DNA of 64,000 nt from Fundicoccus ignavus (GTDB taxonomy: Bacteria > Bacillota > Bacilli > Lactobacillales > Aerococcaceae): positions 186,001 through 250,000 of the forward strand of contig NZ_WJQT01000002.1 of the NCBI RefSeq assembly GCF_009659375.1, written 5' to 3'. This document shows, piece after piece, positions 55,153-64,000 of this stretch (its first letter is position 1; every line of letters starts with the position of its first letter). The position numbers were made by a program, and so were the translations under genes. The notes beneath the pieces are model-generated. The model had not been told where the DNA came from and searched no databases. It saw only the letters and a list, made by a program, of their open reading frames with translations.

Positions 55153-57663
55153 TTAACCTGGTGGAGTTGATTCCACAGGAGGAGTATCATCAGAAGATTG
55201 GGATTCATTAGGAACTTCTGTGCTAGAATCAGTCTCATCAGGCGGTAAATCGCTAGATTCCGAATCGGATGAATCACTCTCCTCTGAGGTAGTCGTTAAA
55301 GTCAGCGTAACAACTAATGTGTCTGACGAACTATTACCATCTATGATTCTTAAGCGAAGTATGTACTCGCCGTCTGCTTCAGCCGGCATTGAGAAGGTTG
55401 TTCCCGTTCCAGTATAAACAACAGTTCCATTTAGGGATAGTTCAAAAGTTCCGCTATCAGTTAATGCTCCCCATTCAGCAACAATACTCTTAGTCTCTTC
55501 ATTGTAATTAGCATCAAACCATGATGGCGGATTGATGTATCGACCGTAGTATAGTGATTGTTGAGTAGGCTCAGTACCTTTGATAAATAATTCTTTTGAA
55601 CGAATTTCAGCTGGAGTATATGGACCAGGTAATTGAAGAGGTTCAGAATATTTTTCAATTTCAACTTCTACTAGACTATCTGGCATTGTCCAATCGTTAT
55701 TCGGTAAATCTTTCATCATATAAGCCATCATTTCAGCATATATTTGCTGTGGTATACGAGTTTCATCGAGTGTTAAGTAATTACCTGCTTCATTTCGATT
55801 ATCATAACCAACCCAAGTAGCAATCGAGTATTTAGGCGAAATACCAGCATACCAACCATCTGGTGCCGCGTAAGTGCTGCTATCCAGCCCGAGCTGTGCA
55901 AGTTCACTTTCCCTATAGTTCGTTGTACCAGTTTTACCAGCATGGTATAAACCTTCAATTTGAGCCGCTGATGCAAACGTACCAGGAACATCTTTTAAGA
56001 TATCCACTAACATATAAGCAGTAGAATCTTTCATTGCTTCACGAGGTGTTGGAGTAAATTCTTGAACTGTACCTGCGGCTGTTATAACGCGACTAACAGT
56101 ATAAGGTGTGTTATATTCTCCGTAATTTGCAATTGTTGCGTATGCTGCAGAAAGTTGAACAGGTGTCATTTCTCCACCAATCGCATTTGATTCAACCAAA
56201 TCTTTATTATTATCATTAATAATATTTATATCCATTTTTTGTAAAAAGGCATATGCATTATCTAACCCAACTTCTTGTAACAATTTTAAAGCTGGAATGT
56301 TTCGTGAGCTTGATAGAGCTTCACGTAAAGTCATATCGCCTTCGTAAAGGAAATCATAGTTATTCAATGTAGAACCATCACTAAAGGAATAGGGCTCATC
56401 TACAATTGTTGTTCCAGTTGAGTAATTTAGATATTCAAAAGCAGGGCCGTAATCAGCTAAAGGTTTCATTGTAGATCCGATACTACGTTGTAAAGTATTT
56501 GCTCTGTTTAATCCGAAAGCGACTTCCTGTTTACGACCACCAATTACAGCAACTAACTGGCCAGTTTCTACATCTATGATAGAAACTGCAGTTTGCAATT
56601 CATCATCTGGGAAAATAACAGTAGTATTACTATTGACTGTTTCAAATAGTTTAACTTGTGCATCCATATCTAGATTTGTATAAACTTCGACGCCGTCAGT
56701 AAAGATATTTAGGTTCATTTTTTCTTGGACTTCTTGGCTGACAATATCAATATAAGCATCGATAACCAAGTCATCTTCAGTTAATGAGTTATTGTTAATG
56801 GGAACTAACATCGATTCGATTGACGTATTAATCGCTTCATCGTATTCGGCTTGACCAATTAAATTACGATCAAGCATGACTGATAAGACAAGGTCTCGCC
56901 TGTCTTTAGCATCCTCTGGGAAAGTGTAGGGATCATAGTCACTTGGCGCTTGTGGAATACCAGCCAGAAGAGCAGCTTCGGCTAACGAAATATCTTGAAT
57001 GTCTTTACCGAAGAAATTTCTAGCAGCTGTTTTGGCTCCATAAGTATTATTAGAGTAAAACATTTTATTCAAGTACATTGTTAAAATCTCATCTTTTGAG
57101 AATTCTTGTTCTAAACCAAGGGCTAACCAAGCTTCTTGTGCTTTTCTTTCTAATGTTTGATCTTGAAAATCAGTCGAGAATACAGACAATTTAACTAACT
57201 GTTGGGTAATTGTACTCCCACCTTGAGTGATTTCACCAGCCTGTAAGTTTGCTAAAGCAGAACCTACTATACGGATAGGATCAACGCCTTTATGTGTGTA
57301 GAAACGAGCATCTTCAATAGCCATAACAGCATTTTTAAGTACTTCTGGAATTTCCTCTGCAGTCATTAAATCCCTATTCTGACCACCAAGCTCTTTAACT
57401 AGCTCACCCTCGCGGTCATAGATTTTACTAGAGACTTGTCCAATCAAATCACTTTCTTTAATTTCAGGTGCATTCATAGCGTAGTAGGCAAATAAACTAC
57501 CGCCAGCTATAAGAGTTAAGAAGAAGAGGCTAATAAAAAGGATGACTAATCTCTTTAACCATTTTCTCCAATTGCTTTTCTTATTTTTATTAGGGCGATT
57601 GTTTGAACGTTGCTTTGATTTCTCGTACTTTTTGCGTTCAACACGACTTCCTGTAGTAACCAT
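55153..57663 (-). CDS. ponA: class A penicillin-binding protein PBP1A
   Basis: This bifunctional cell-wall enzyme polymerises and cross-links peptidoglycan. The 836-aa protein has a basic cytoplasmic tail, a membrane anchor (about 39-62), a GT51 glycosyltransferase with Glu117 (AIEDARFYTHKGVD), GGSTITQQLVK and RKAQEAWLAL, and a transpeptidase with Ser397-x-x-Lys (STMK), S453-R-N and K577-T-G. A C-terminal beta domain and a Ser/Asp/Pro-rich tail (about 795-836) follow. It is transcribed with recU 32 bases upstream, the conserved Firmicutes recU-ponA pair. Confidence 0.95.
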   Translation of the reverse strand: MVTTGSRVERKKYEKSKQRSNNRPNKNKKSNWRKWLKRLVILFISLFFLTLIAGGSLFAYYAMNAPEIKESDLIGQVSSKIYDREGELVKELGGQNRDLMTAEEIPEVLKNAVMAIEDARFYTHKGVDPIRIVGSALANLQAGEITQGGSTITQQLVKLSVFSTDFQDQTLERKAQEAWLALGLEQEFSKDEILTMYLNKMFYSNNTYGAKTAARNFFGKDIQDISLAEAALLAGIPQAPSDYDPYTFPEDAKDRRDLVLSVMLDRNLIGQAEYDEAINTSIESMLVPINNNSLTEDDLVIDAYIDIVSQEVQEKMNLNIFTDGVEVYTNLDMDAQVKLFETVNSNTTVIFPDDELQTAVSIIDVETGQLVAVIGGRKQEVAFGLNRANTLQRSIGSTMKPLADYGPAFEYLNYSTGTTIVDEPYSFSDGSTLNNYDFLYEGDMTLREALSSSRNIPALKLLQEVGLDNAYAFLQKMDINIINDNNKDLVESNAIGGEMTPVQLSAAYATIANYGEYNTPYTVSRVITAAGTVQEFTPTPREAMKDSTAYMLVDILKDVPGTFASAAQIEGLYHAGKTGTTNYRESELAQLGLDSSTYAAPDGWYAGISPKYSIATWVGYDNRNEAGNYLTLDETRIPQQIYAEMMAYMMKDLPNNDWTMPDSLVEVEIEKYSEPLQLPGPYTPAEIRSKELFIKGTEPTQQSLYYGRYINPPSWFDANYNEETKSIVAEWGALTDSGTFELSLNGTVVYTGTGTTFSMPAEADGEYILRLRIIDGNSSSDTLVVTLTLTTTSEESDSSDSESSDLPPDETDSSTEVPNESQSSDDTPPVESTPPG

Positions 57664-57695
57664 TCATCTCTTCCTTTCGCAACAATCGTACGTTG

Positions 57696-58298
57696 TTAAT
57701 TATCTAAATCTTTAAGATATGCATCGATTGCAGGTAAATAATCAATCATTGGGAACAACCCAACATTACAAGGATAACTATTTTGCTTTATCCATTCATA
57801 AGTTATGCTTTGTTTATCTGTGGTGCCTAAATAATCATCAACACGATTAAATGGCAGTAAGTAAATTTCTTGATATGCTTTAAAAGAAACAATTAAAAAA
57901 GCTAATCCTCCATGCTTAATACATTGGCGCATATGAACCCTTTGGTGCTCAGGTAAGTTTGCAAGTGGAAAACTAGTTTTATTATTTGTTTCTTTTGCTT
58001 CGAAATCAATATAATGATTTTTATATACACCGTTATAATCTGTTGTTGAAGCATTTCTAAAGTATGCTTCAGTTATTTTTGCAGCACTTCTTTTAGGATA
58101 ATTTACTTTTACAACTTGAACAGGAGTTGGCTTCTTGTGAATAACAGCCATCCCTTTTTGCAAGTAATAGTCGTTACTTTGATTTAATTTGTCTTCCAAT
58201 GACATTCCACGACTAGCATAACTTTGTTTCGGTTTCTTTTTGTAAATTTCTTTCTGGCGCATTCTTGAAGAAGTATGACCAGCAGGGTAGTTTAACAT
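57696..58298 (-). CDS. recU: Holliday junction resolvase RecU
   Basis: RecU cuts four-way junctions made by RecA and moved by RuvAB. I choose ATG at 58298 (MLNYPAG), 7 bases after GGGAGGAG, giving 200 aa and the usual family N-terminus; an in-frame ATG six codons upstream overlaps the promoter region. The core has RGMSLEDKLN, AVIHKKPTPVQVV, the catalytic stretch STTDYNGVY with YIDFEAKETNNKTSFPL, and ends in a conserved helical part. The gene pairs with ponA. Confidence 0.95.
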   Translation of the reverse strand: MLNYPAGHTSSRMRQKEIYKKKPKQSYASRGMSLEDKLNQSNDYYLQKGMAVIHKKPTPVQVVKVNYPKRSAAKITEAYFRNASTTDYNGVYKNHYIDFEAKETNNKTSFPLANLPEHQRVHMRQCIKHGGLAFLIVSFKAYQEIYLLPFNRVDDYLGTTDKQSITYEWIKQNSYPCNVGLFPMIDYLPAIDAYLKDLDN

Positions 58299-58318
58299 AA
58301 AATCCACTCCTCCCATCT

Positions 58319-58324
58319 ATTATA
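58319..58324 (-). promoter_or_regulatory. -10 box of recU-ponA
   Basis: TATAAT reads on the minus strand at 58324-58319, 21 bases before the chosen recU start. Its position three bases from the upstream ATG at 58316 rules that codon out as the start if this promoter is used. The -35 is poor. Confidence 0.5.
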
Positions 58325-58470
58325 CAGAATTATCACACTTCATCATAGAATAATTATGAAATAAATTGTTACGATTCTGTGAATATTAGAAGTAAATGAT
58401 GTAAATATTGTGGAAATACTTAGAATTTTAAAAAATATAGACAGATAAGAAGATAAATTCTTTAAAATCA

Positions 58471-58499
58471 TTTACAAACCATGATTAATTCGGTAAACT
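58471..58499 (+). promoter_or_regulatory. probable tig promoter
   Basis: TTTACA (58471-58476) and TAAACT (58494-58499) are spaced by 17 bp, 44 bases before the tig start. Confidence 0.5.
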
Positions 58500-58543
58500 A
58501 TACTAGTATGTAAACTATATTTAGTGTTGGAGGGTTAAGACAC

Positions 58544-59824
58544 ATGTCAGTAAAATTCGAAAAAAACGCAACAAACGAGGGATTATTAACTTTTGAAATC
58601 CCATTAGAAGATGTTAAAAAAGGTTTAGATAAAACATTTAAGAAAGTTCAAAAAACTGTTTCTGTACCAGGTTTCCGTAAAGGTAAAGTTCCACGTCAAA
58701 TTTTTAATAACGTGTATGGTGAAGAAGCTTTATACGAAGATACTTTAAACTTACTTTTACAAGATGCTTTTAAAAATGCTATTGAAGAATCTGGTGTTCA
58801 ACCTGTTATTGAACCACAAATTCACATTGAAAAAATGGAAAAAGGTGAAGCGTGGGTGTTACATGCACACGTAATCACTAAACCAGAAGTAAAATTAGGT
58901 GAATATAAAAACTTAACAGTTGAAAAACAAGACCGCGAAGTAACTGACGAAGCAGTATCAGAAGCAATTGAAGCTAAACGTCAAGCATTAGCTGAATTAG
59001 TTGTTAAAGACTCTGAAGCAGTTTCTGGTGATACTGTTGTTATCGATTACGAAGGTTTCGTAAATGAAGAAGCTTTTGAAGGTGGAAAAGGTGAGAACCA
59101 TTCCTTAGAATTAGGTTCAAACTCATTCATCCCTGGTTTCGAAGAACAATTAGTTGGAACTAAAGCTGGAGATGAAAAAGATGTAGTGGTAACATTCCCA
59201 GAAGAGTACCATGCAGAAGATTTAGCAGGTAAAGAAGCTGTTTTCAAAGTTAAAGTTCACGAAGTTAAAGCTAAAGAAGTTCCAGCTTTAGATGATGAAT
59301 TCGCTAAGGACGCTGATGAAGAAGTTGAATCGTTAGCTGAATTAGAGAATAAAATTCGTGTACAATTAACTGAAGAAAAAGAAGCAGCCGCTAAAGAAGC
59401 AGTTGAAGACTTAGCTCTACGTCAAGCGGTAGAAAATGCAGAAATCGTTGAATTGCCACAAGCAATGGTTGATCAAGAAATTGAGCGTCAAATGTCATAC
59501 TTCTTAAACAACTTACAACGTCAAGGGATTAACGAAGAACTATTCTACCAAATTTCAGGTCAAACAAAAGAAGACTTACAAGCTCAATATGCAGAAGAAG
59601 CTGAACTACGTACTAAAACTAACTTAGTTTTAGAAGCGATTGTTACAGAAGAAGCAATTGAAGTGTCAGAAGACGAAATCAACGCTGAAGTTGAATCATT
59701 AGCATCACAATACAACATGGAAGTAGAACAAGTTCGTGGATTTGTATCAACTGATATGTTAGAATCAGACGTTAGATTGAAAAAAGCAATGAGCTTAATT
59801 GTTGACTCAGTTGAAGAAAAATAA
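58544..59824 (+). CDS. tig: trigger factor
   Basis: This ribosome-bound chaperone and prolyl isomerase folds nascent chains. The 426-aa protein has the ribosome-binding domain with the GFRKGKVPRQI signature (residues about 43-53), the FKBP-type PPIase domain (about 160-245) and the C-terminal helical arms. Start ATG follows TTGGAGGG. tig-clpX is a conserved Firmicutes pair. High-expression codon pattern. Confidence 0.98.
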   Translation: MSVKFEKNATNEGLLTFEIPLEDVKKGLDKTFKKVQKTVSVPGFRKGKVPRQIFNNVYGEEALYEDTLNLLLQDAFKNAIEESGVQPVIEPQIHIEKMEKGEAWVLHAHVITKPEVKLGEYKNLTVEKQDREVTDEAVSEAIEAKRQALAELVVKDSEAVSGDTVVIDYEGFVNEEAFEGGKGENHSLELGSNSFIPGFEEQLVGTKAGDEKDVVVTFPEEYHAEDLAGKEAVFKVKVHEVKAKEVPALDDEFAKDADEEVESLAELENKIRVQLTEEKEAAAKEAVEDLALRQAVENAEIVELPQAMVDQEIERQMSYFLNNLQRQGINEELFYQISGQTKEDLQAQYAEEAELRTKTNLVLEAIVTEEAIEVSEDEINAEVESLASQYNMEVEQVRGFVSTDMLESDVRLKKAMSLIVDSVEEK

Positions 59825-59859
59825 GATAATTAGTTAGAATACTGATTATATACTATAAG

Positions 59860-59914
59860 AGGGAATGCAAAAGTCACATGTGAACGCACGGGCTAATTGC
59901 ATCCCTTTTTTATC
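59860..59914 (+). terminator. terminator after tig
   Basis: AGGGAATGCAA (from 59860) pairs with TTGCATCCCT (59897-59906) with a one-base bulge, followed by TTTTT. Confidence 0.8.
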
Positions 59915-59961
59915 ATTTTTCACCCATTATGAAGAATGATAAGAATGAAAGGAGCGGTCGT

Positions 59962-61206
59962 ATGGCAAAAAAAACACCTAGAGCTAATGACTATTTTTGC
60001 TCGTTTTGTGGGAAATCTCAGGATGAAGTAAATAAAATTATCGCTGGACCGGATGTTTTTATTTGTGATGAGTGTGTTGAGTTATGCAAAAGCATCATTG
60101 ATGAAGAAATGAAACATGAAAAACAATCGGCACCTATCCAAGTATTGAAACCTAGCGAAATTATGGCTACATTAGATCAATACGTAATTGGCCAAAAAGA
60201 AGCAAAGAAAGCATTATCAGTAGCTGTTTATAATCACTATAAGCGAGTGAATCACGAAGGAGCTTTTGAAGACGATATTGAACTTCACAAAAGCAATATT
60301 TGTTTAATAGGTCCTACTGGTTCAGGAAAAACATATTTAGCACAAAGTTTAGCACGTATTCTCAATGTTCCTTTTGCAATTGCTGATGCTACAACGTTAA
60401 CTGAAGCAGGTTATGTAGGGGAAGATGTAGAGAATATTCTATTAAAACTTGTTCAAGCTGCAGATTATGATTTAGAAAGAGCTGAAAAAGGTATCATCTA
60501 TATCGATGAGATCGATAAGATTTCTCGCAAGAGCGAAAACACTTCAATCACTCGAGATGTAAGTGGTGAAGGTGTTCAACAAGCTTTGCTTAAAATATTA
60601 GAAGGTACTGAAGCAAATATACCTCCAAAAGGTGGACGTAAACATCCAAACCAAGAATTTTTAAAACTAGACACAAGTCAAATTTTATTTATAGTTGGTG
60701 GAGCTTTTGCTGGAATCGAAAATATAGTTAAAGAAAGATTAGGTAGCAAAGTAATTGGCTTCGGTAGCGTTAATACCAAATTAGATTCTTCAAAATCATA
60801 TATGCAACAAGTAACGCCAGAGGACTTATTAAAGTTCGGATTAATTCCAGAATTTATTGGTCGTTTACCAGTTATGGCATCATTGGAAGAGTTAACTGAA
60901 GCAGACTTAATTAACATTCTAACCCAACCAAAAAATGCTTTAGTGAAGCAATATCAACGTCTCTTAGAACTTGAAGACGTAGAGCTTGAGTTTGAAGATG
61001 GAGCATTAGAAGAAATTGCTAAAAGAGCAATTGAACGTGAAACAGGAGCAAGGGGATTACGTTCAATTATTGAAGCAGTTATGTTAGATGTCATGTTTGA
61101 AGTGCCGAATCGCGATGATATTAAAAAAATCGTCATAACAAGAGAGAATGTAATTGGGGATAGTGAGCCTAATTATTACAATGAAGAAAATCGCAAGATT
61201 TCATAA
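59962..61206 (+). CDS. clpX: ATP-dependent Clp protease ATP-binding subunit ClpX
   Basis: ClpX unfolds tagged proteins and feeds them to ClpP. I choose ATG 59962, 7 bases after AAAGGAG, over an in-frame ATG 33 bases upstream; this gives 414 aa. The zinc-binding domain has C13-x2-C16 and a second CxxC pair (ICDEC), then AAA+ Walker A GPTGSGKT (117-124), Walker [11 protein letters not shown], and the pore and sensor motifs ([11 protein letters not shown]). clpP is not in the window. Confidence 0.98.
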   Translation: MAKKTPRANDYFCSFCGKSQDEVNKIIAGPDVFICDECVELCKSIIDEEMKHEKQSAPIQVLKPSEIMATLDQYVIGQKEAKKALSVAVYNHYKRVNHEGAFEDDIELHKSNICLIGPTGSGKTYLAQSLARILNVPFAIADATTLTEAGYVGEDVENILLKLVQAADYDLERAEKGIIYIDEIDKISRKSENTSITRDVSGEGVQQALLKILEGTEANIPPKGGRKHPNQEFLKLDTSQILFIVGGAFAGIENIVKERLGSKVIGFGSVNTKLDSSKSYMQQVTPEDLLKFGLIPEFIGRLPVMASLEELTEADLINILTQPKNALVKQYQRLLELEDVELEFEDGALEEIAKRAIERETGARGLRSIIEAVMLDVMFEVPNRDDIKKIVITRENVIGDSEPNYYNEENRKIS

Positions 61207-61221
61207 TTAAGAGGTGAGTTT

Positions 61222-61809
61222 ATGCAAGTTAATCACGCAGAACTAGTAATTAGTGCAGTAAGACCTAATCAATATCCCGAGGACTCAGTGCCAGAGATTG
61301 CTCTAGCTGGACGTTCGAATGTAGGAAAATCTTCTTTTATCAACAGAATGATTGAAAGAATTGGTTTAGCTAGAACATCAAGTCAACCAGGAAAGACACA
61401 AACTTTAAATTTTTATAATATTAATAATGAATTTAGATTTGTAGATGTTCCTGGCTATGGTTATGCAAGAGTATCAAAAAGTGAGCGAATTAAGTGGGGT
61501 TCAATGATTGAACACTATATTCTTAATCGTGAGAATATTCGTTTATTATTATTATTAATGGACATCCGTCATGAGCCCACTGAACTTGACATTGCAATGA
61601 AGGAATTTGCGGATGAAGCTGAAATTCCTTATGCAATTGTATTAACAAAATTAGATAAAATTAAAAAAAGCCAATTGAACAAACACTTATCAATTTATAA
61701 AAAATCTTTGAATTTACCTACTGTAGATGCCTTATTCTATTTTTCTTCAGAAACTGGTGAAGGTTCAGAAGATATCTGGGACATCATAGAAGACCAACTT
61801 GCTGAATAA
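61222..61809 (+). CDS. ysxC: ribosome biogenesis GTPase YsxC/EngB
   Basis: This GTPase assists 50S assembly. The 195-aa protein has GRSNVGKSS (30-38), the [11 protein letters not shown] switch, DVPGYGYA (G3) and TKLDK (G4). It starts 15 bases after clpX with a GAGGTGAG ribosome binding site, so the two are likely co-transcribed. Also named YihA or EngB. Confidence 0.96.
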   Translation: MQVNHAELVISAVRPNQYPEDSVPEIALAGRSNVGKSSFINRMIERIGLARTSSQPGKTQTLNFYNINNEFRFVDVPGYGYARVSKSERIKWGSMIEHYILNRENIRLLLLLMDIRHEPTELDIAMKEFADEAEIPYAIVLTKLDKIKKSQLNKHLSIYKKSLNLPTVDALFYFSSETGEGSEDIWDIIEDQLAE

Positions 61810-61839
61810 TATTGAATTATAGACAAAAGGAGAACCTAA

Positions 61840-63099
61840 ATGCTAAAAAATATCACTCAAAAGTTTTCGAAGACGGAATGGAGTTGGATTTTTCAAGATT
61901 GGGCTAACTCTGTTTATTCTTTAATGATAACAACTGCTATATTTCCGATTTTCTATAAATCTGTTACTGACGTAGCGGGTATTTCATCTTCTGATTCGAC
62001 GGCGTACTTAGGTTACGCGAATTCGGTGGCAACGATTTTAATCGGTTTATTAGCGCCACTTTTAGGTACAATTGCCGATTTTCCTCGTGTTCGAAAGCCA
62101 CTGTTTACGGTTGGAACAATGTTAGGGATTGTTGCAGTTTTTAGTATGATGTTTACCTCAAATGGTGGATGGTTAACATTGTTAGTATTGTATTGTGTTT
62201 CGGCCATTGGTTTTGGTATGGCGAATATCTTTTACGATGGCTCATTGATGGATGTAACAAGCCGAAACCGTTTAGATCAGGTGAGTTCAGCAGGTTTTGG
62301 TTTTGGATATATTGGAAGTGTCATTCCATTTTTAATCTTTATGGTATTCCAATTAGGCGGTTTTTTTGATGCAAGAACAACTGTGAATATTGGCTTTTTA
62401 CTTACAGCCATGTGGTGGTTCGTTTTCACGATACCTTATTGGAAAAATGTAGAGCAAACAACTTATTCGGTAAAAGAAGGGAATTTGCTAGCATCAACTT
62501 GGCGATCAATAACAAATACGTTAAGTGAAGTTAAGCAATATAAGCATATTTCATTGTTCTTAATTGCATACTTCTTTTACATAGATGGCGTTGGTACAAT
62601 CATTAAAATGGCTACATCTGTTGGAACAGATATTGGTTTATCTGCTGATGAGTTGATTGTTATGTTATTAATTGTCCAAATTGTCGCATTTCCTTGCACA
62701 ATTATTTACGGTTTATTAGCTAAGAAATTTGGTACAAGAAGTATGTTATTTGTAGGGATTGCAACATATATGATAATCTGTATTATTGCTTTAGGCTTAG
62801 AGACGTATAATGATTTTCTAGTATTAGCTATTTTAGTAGGGACCGCACAAGGTGGAATTCAGTCACTTAGTCGTTCATATTTTGGCCAGATGATTCCAGG
62901 TAAGAATACAAATCAATTTTTCGGTTTTTATAATATATTTGGTAAATTTAGTTCAGTATTAGGTACTACAGCATTAGGGATAGTTGCGCAACTAACAGAT
63001 GACTCTTTGAAAGGAGTCTTCGCTTTAATTGTTCAGTTTTTGATTGGAGCTGTATTATTGTATTTAGCAAAACCACCTGTTCAGGAGCAGTTAGTATAA
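61840..63099 (+). CDS. MFS transporter, UMF1/Atg22-like family
   Basis: The 419-aa membrane protein has about 12 hydrophobic segments and the opening WSWIFQDWANSVYSLMITTA typical of the UMF1 (Atg22-like) branch of the major facilitator superfamily. LGTIADFPRVRKP after segment 2 and GTAQGGIQSLSRSYFGQMIP late in the protein fit this. Start ATG follows AAAGGAG. Bacterial members are mostly uncharacterised; the eukaryotic relative releases amino acids from the vacuole. Substrate here is unknown. Confidence 0.85.
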   Translation: MLKNITQKFSKTEWSWIFQDWANSVYSLMITTAIFPIFYKSVTDVAGISSSDSTAYLGYANSVATILIGLLAPLLGTIADFPRVRKPLFTVGTMLGIVAVFSMMFTSNGGWLTLLVLYCVSAIGFGMANIFYDGSLMDVTSRNRLDQVSSAGFGFGYIGSVIPFLIFMVFQLGGFFDARTTVNIGFLLTAMWWFVFTIPYWKNVEQTTYSVKEGNLLASTWRSITNTLSEVKQYKHISLFLIAYFFYIDGVGTIIKMATSVGTDIGLSADELIVMLLIVQIVAFPCTIIYGLLAKKFGTRSMLFVGIATYMIICIIALGLETYNDFLVLAILVGTAQGGIQSLSRSYFGQMIPGKNTNQFFGFYNIFGKFSSVLGTTALGIVAQLTDDSLKGVFALIVQFLIGAVLLYLAKPPVQEQLV

Positions 63100-63121
63100 A
63101 TTTAGAAAAAAGGTGATTTCA

Positions 63122-64000
63122 ATGAGTTATATTCCTGAAGAAGTCATCCAAGACATACGTCAGAAAACTGACATTGTTGACGTGATTAATCAATATGTGC
63201 AATTAACAAAAAAAGGAAACAATTTTACCGCTTCGTGTCCATTTCATGAAGACCGTAATCCATCATTTTCAGTTCATCCAGGTAAACAGATTTATAAGTG
63301 TTTTAGTTGTGGACGTGGTGGAAATGTTTATGGTTTTCTTCAAGAAATTGAAGGAATCGGTTTTGTTCAAGCCGTTCAAAAAGCGGCAGAATTTTCAAAT
63401 GTTGCTTTAGATGAGCGCTATCTAACCAATAAGAATGCGGAGCACAAGAAAGAAAATCAAACTCTTTACGACATTCATAAAAAGGTAAATGACTTCTATC
63501 ATTATTATTTGCTGAATACAACGAATGGTGAAGATGCCCTTAATTATTTAACCAATCGTGATATGACAAATGATACGATGACTACCTTTCAATTAGGATT
63601 AGCACCGCTTAATTCAGAAGTTTTATTACAGTATCTGAGTCAAGAAAACTTTTCTCATGAAGATTTATTAGCGAGTGGAATATTCTATGAAAGCAGTCAG
63701 GGAAAATTAATAGATCGTTTTAGAGGTAGAATAATTTTTCCTTTACGTAATAGTAAAGGCGAAGTTGTAGCATTCTCGGGAAGAGTTTATGATGAAAATC
63801 TAGTGAGTCAAGCAAATGCTAAGTATTTAAACTCACCAGAAACTGAAATATTTCATAAAACAAACTTAGTTTATAATTTGGACATAGCCAGACCTAGAAT
63901 TCGCCAATTAAATCAAGTGCTGGTTTGTGAAGGTTATATGGATGTAATTGGCTTGCATCAAGCTGGTTATCAGCATGCAGTTGCTACGATGGGGACTAGT
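63122..64000 (+). CDS. dnaG: DNA primase DnaG, 5' part (runs off the right edge)
   Basis: The first 293 codons are visible and uninterrupted. The protein starts MSYIPEEVIQDIRQKTDIVD and has the N-terminal CHC2 zinc finger (CPFHEDRNPSF with YKCFSCGRGG), the RNA polymerase domain (RFRGRIIFPLRN, AFSGR) and the start of the Toprim motif VCEGYMDVI near the edge. It makes RNA primers for replication. Start ATG follows AAAAGGTGA. rpoD usually follows dnaG, but lies outside the window. Confidence 0.96.
   Translation, partial: MSYIPEEVIQDIRQKTDIVDVINQYVQLTKKGNNFTASCPFHEDRNPSFSVHPGKQIYKCFSCGRGGNVYGFLQEIEGIGFVQAVQKAAEFSNVALDERYLTNKNAEHKKENQTLYDIHKKVNDFYHYYLLNTTNGEDALNYLTNRDMTNDTMTTFQLGLAPLNSEVLLQYLSQENFSHEDLLASGIFYESSQGKLIDRFRGRIIFPLRNSKGEVVAFSGRVYDENLVSQANAKYLNSPETEIFHKTNLVYNLDIARPRIRQLNQVLVCEGYMDVIGLHQAGYQHAVATMGTS

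Overview
The window is a 64 kb stretch of housekeeping chromosome from a low-GC, monoderm Firmicute. Gene order (pyk-cvfB-xerD, ribT-scpAB-rluB, cmk-rpsA-der-hup, ypiA-ypiB-cca-dinG-ypmB-asnS-dnaD, recU-ponA, tig-clpX-ysxC), strong AGGAGG ribosome binding sites, frequent extended -10 promoters and the B. subtilis-like repertoire (RNase Y, YmdB, RecU, DnaD, RibT, YpiB) point to Lactobacillales. A family such as Aerococcaceae or Carnobacteriaceae is a guess; the sequence alone does not fix it. I see no rRNA, tRNA, prophage, insertion sequence or CRISPR array.

Layout: an edge-truncated acylphosphatase (minus) and ftsK; two BMP-type nucleoside-binding proteins with their ABC transporter (3.2-9.4 kb); a paired M16 peptidase set, a RodZ-like protein, pgsA, cinA, recA behind a LexA-type box, RNase Y and YmdB (9.5-19 kb); a DNA repair operon mutS-mutL-msrB-ruvA-ruvB-queA (19-26.8 kb); a minus-strand DUF2929 membrane protein; dnaE, pfkA, pyk, cvfB, xerD (27-35.4 kb); deoB-punA; ribT-scpA-scpB-rluB (37.5-40 kb); an FMN riboswitch and ribU facing a ferredoxin gene (40-41.5 kb); a LysM membrane protein, cmk, rpsA, der, hup (41.6-46.4 kb); ypiA-like TPR, ypiB, cca, dinG, ypmB, asnS, dnaD (46.6-55 kb); a minus-strand recU-PBP1A pair; tig, clpX, ysxC, an MFS transporter and the 5' part of dnaG, which runs off the right edge.

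Working together: the BMP/Nup transporter with DeoB and PunA makes a nucleoside uptake and salvage route; MutSL, RuvAB, RecA, RecU, DinG and CinA are repair and recombination functions; PfkA and Pyk are adjacent glycolytic enzymes; ScpAB, XerD, FtsK and HU serve chromosome structure and segregation.

I found no clearly new multi-gene system. The observations most worth a second look are: a full-length DinG whose exonuclease residues are intact but whose helicase Walker A, DEAH and Fe-S positions are gone; two nucleoside-binding proteins without a lipobox cysteine; a 261-bp tandem duplication across the overlapping 3' ends of ribU and the ferredoxin gene; a perfect inverted repeat centred on the -10 box of the ribT-scpAB promoter; and a nested hairpin between pyk and cvfB.
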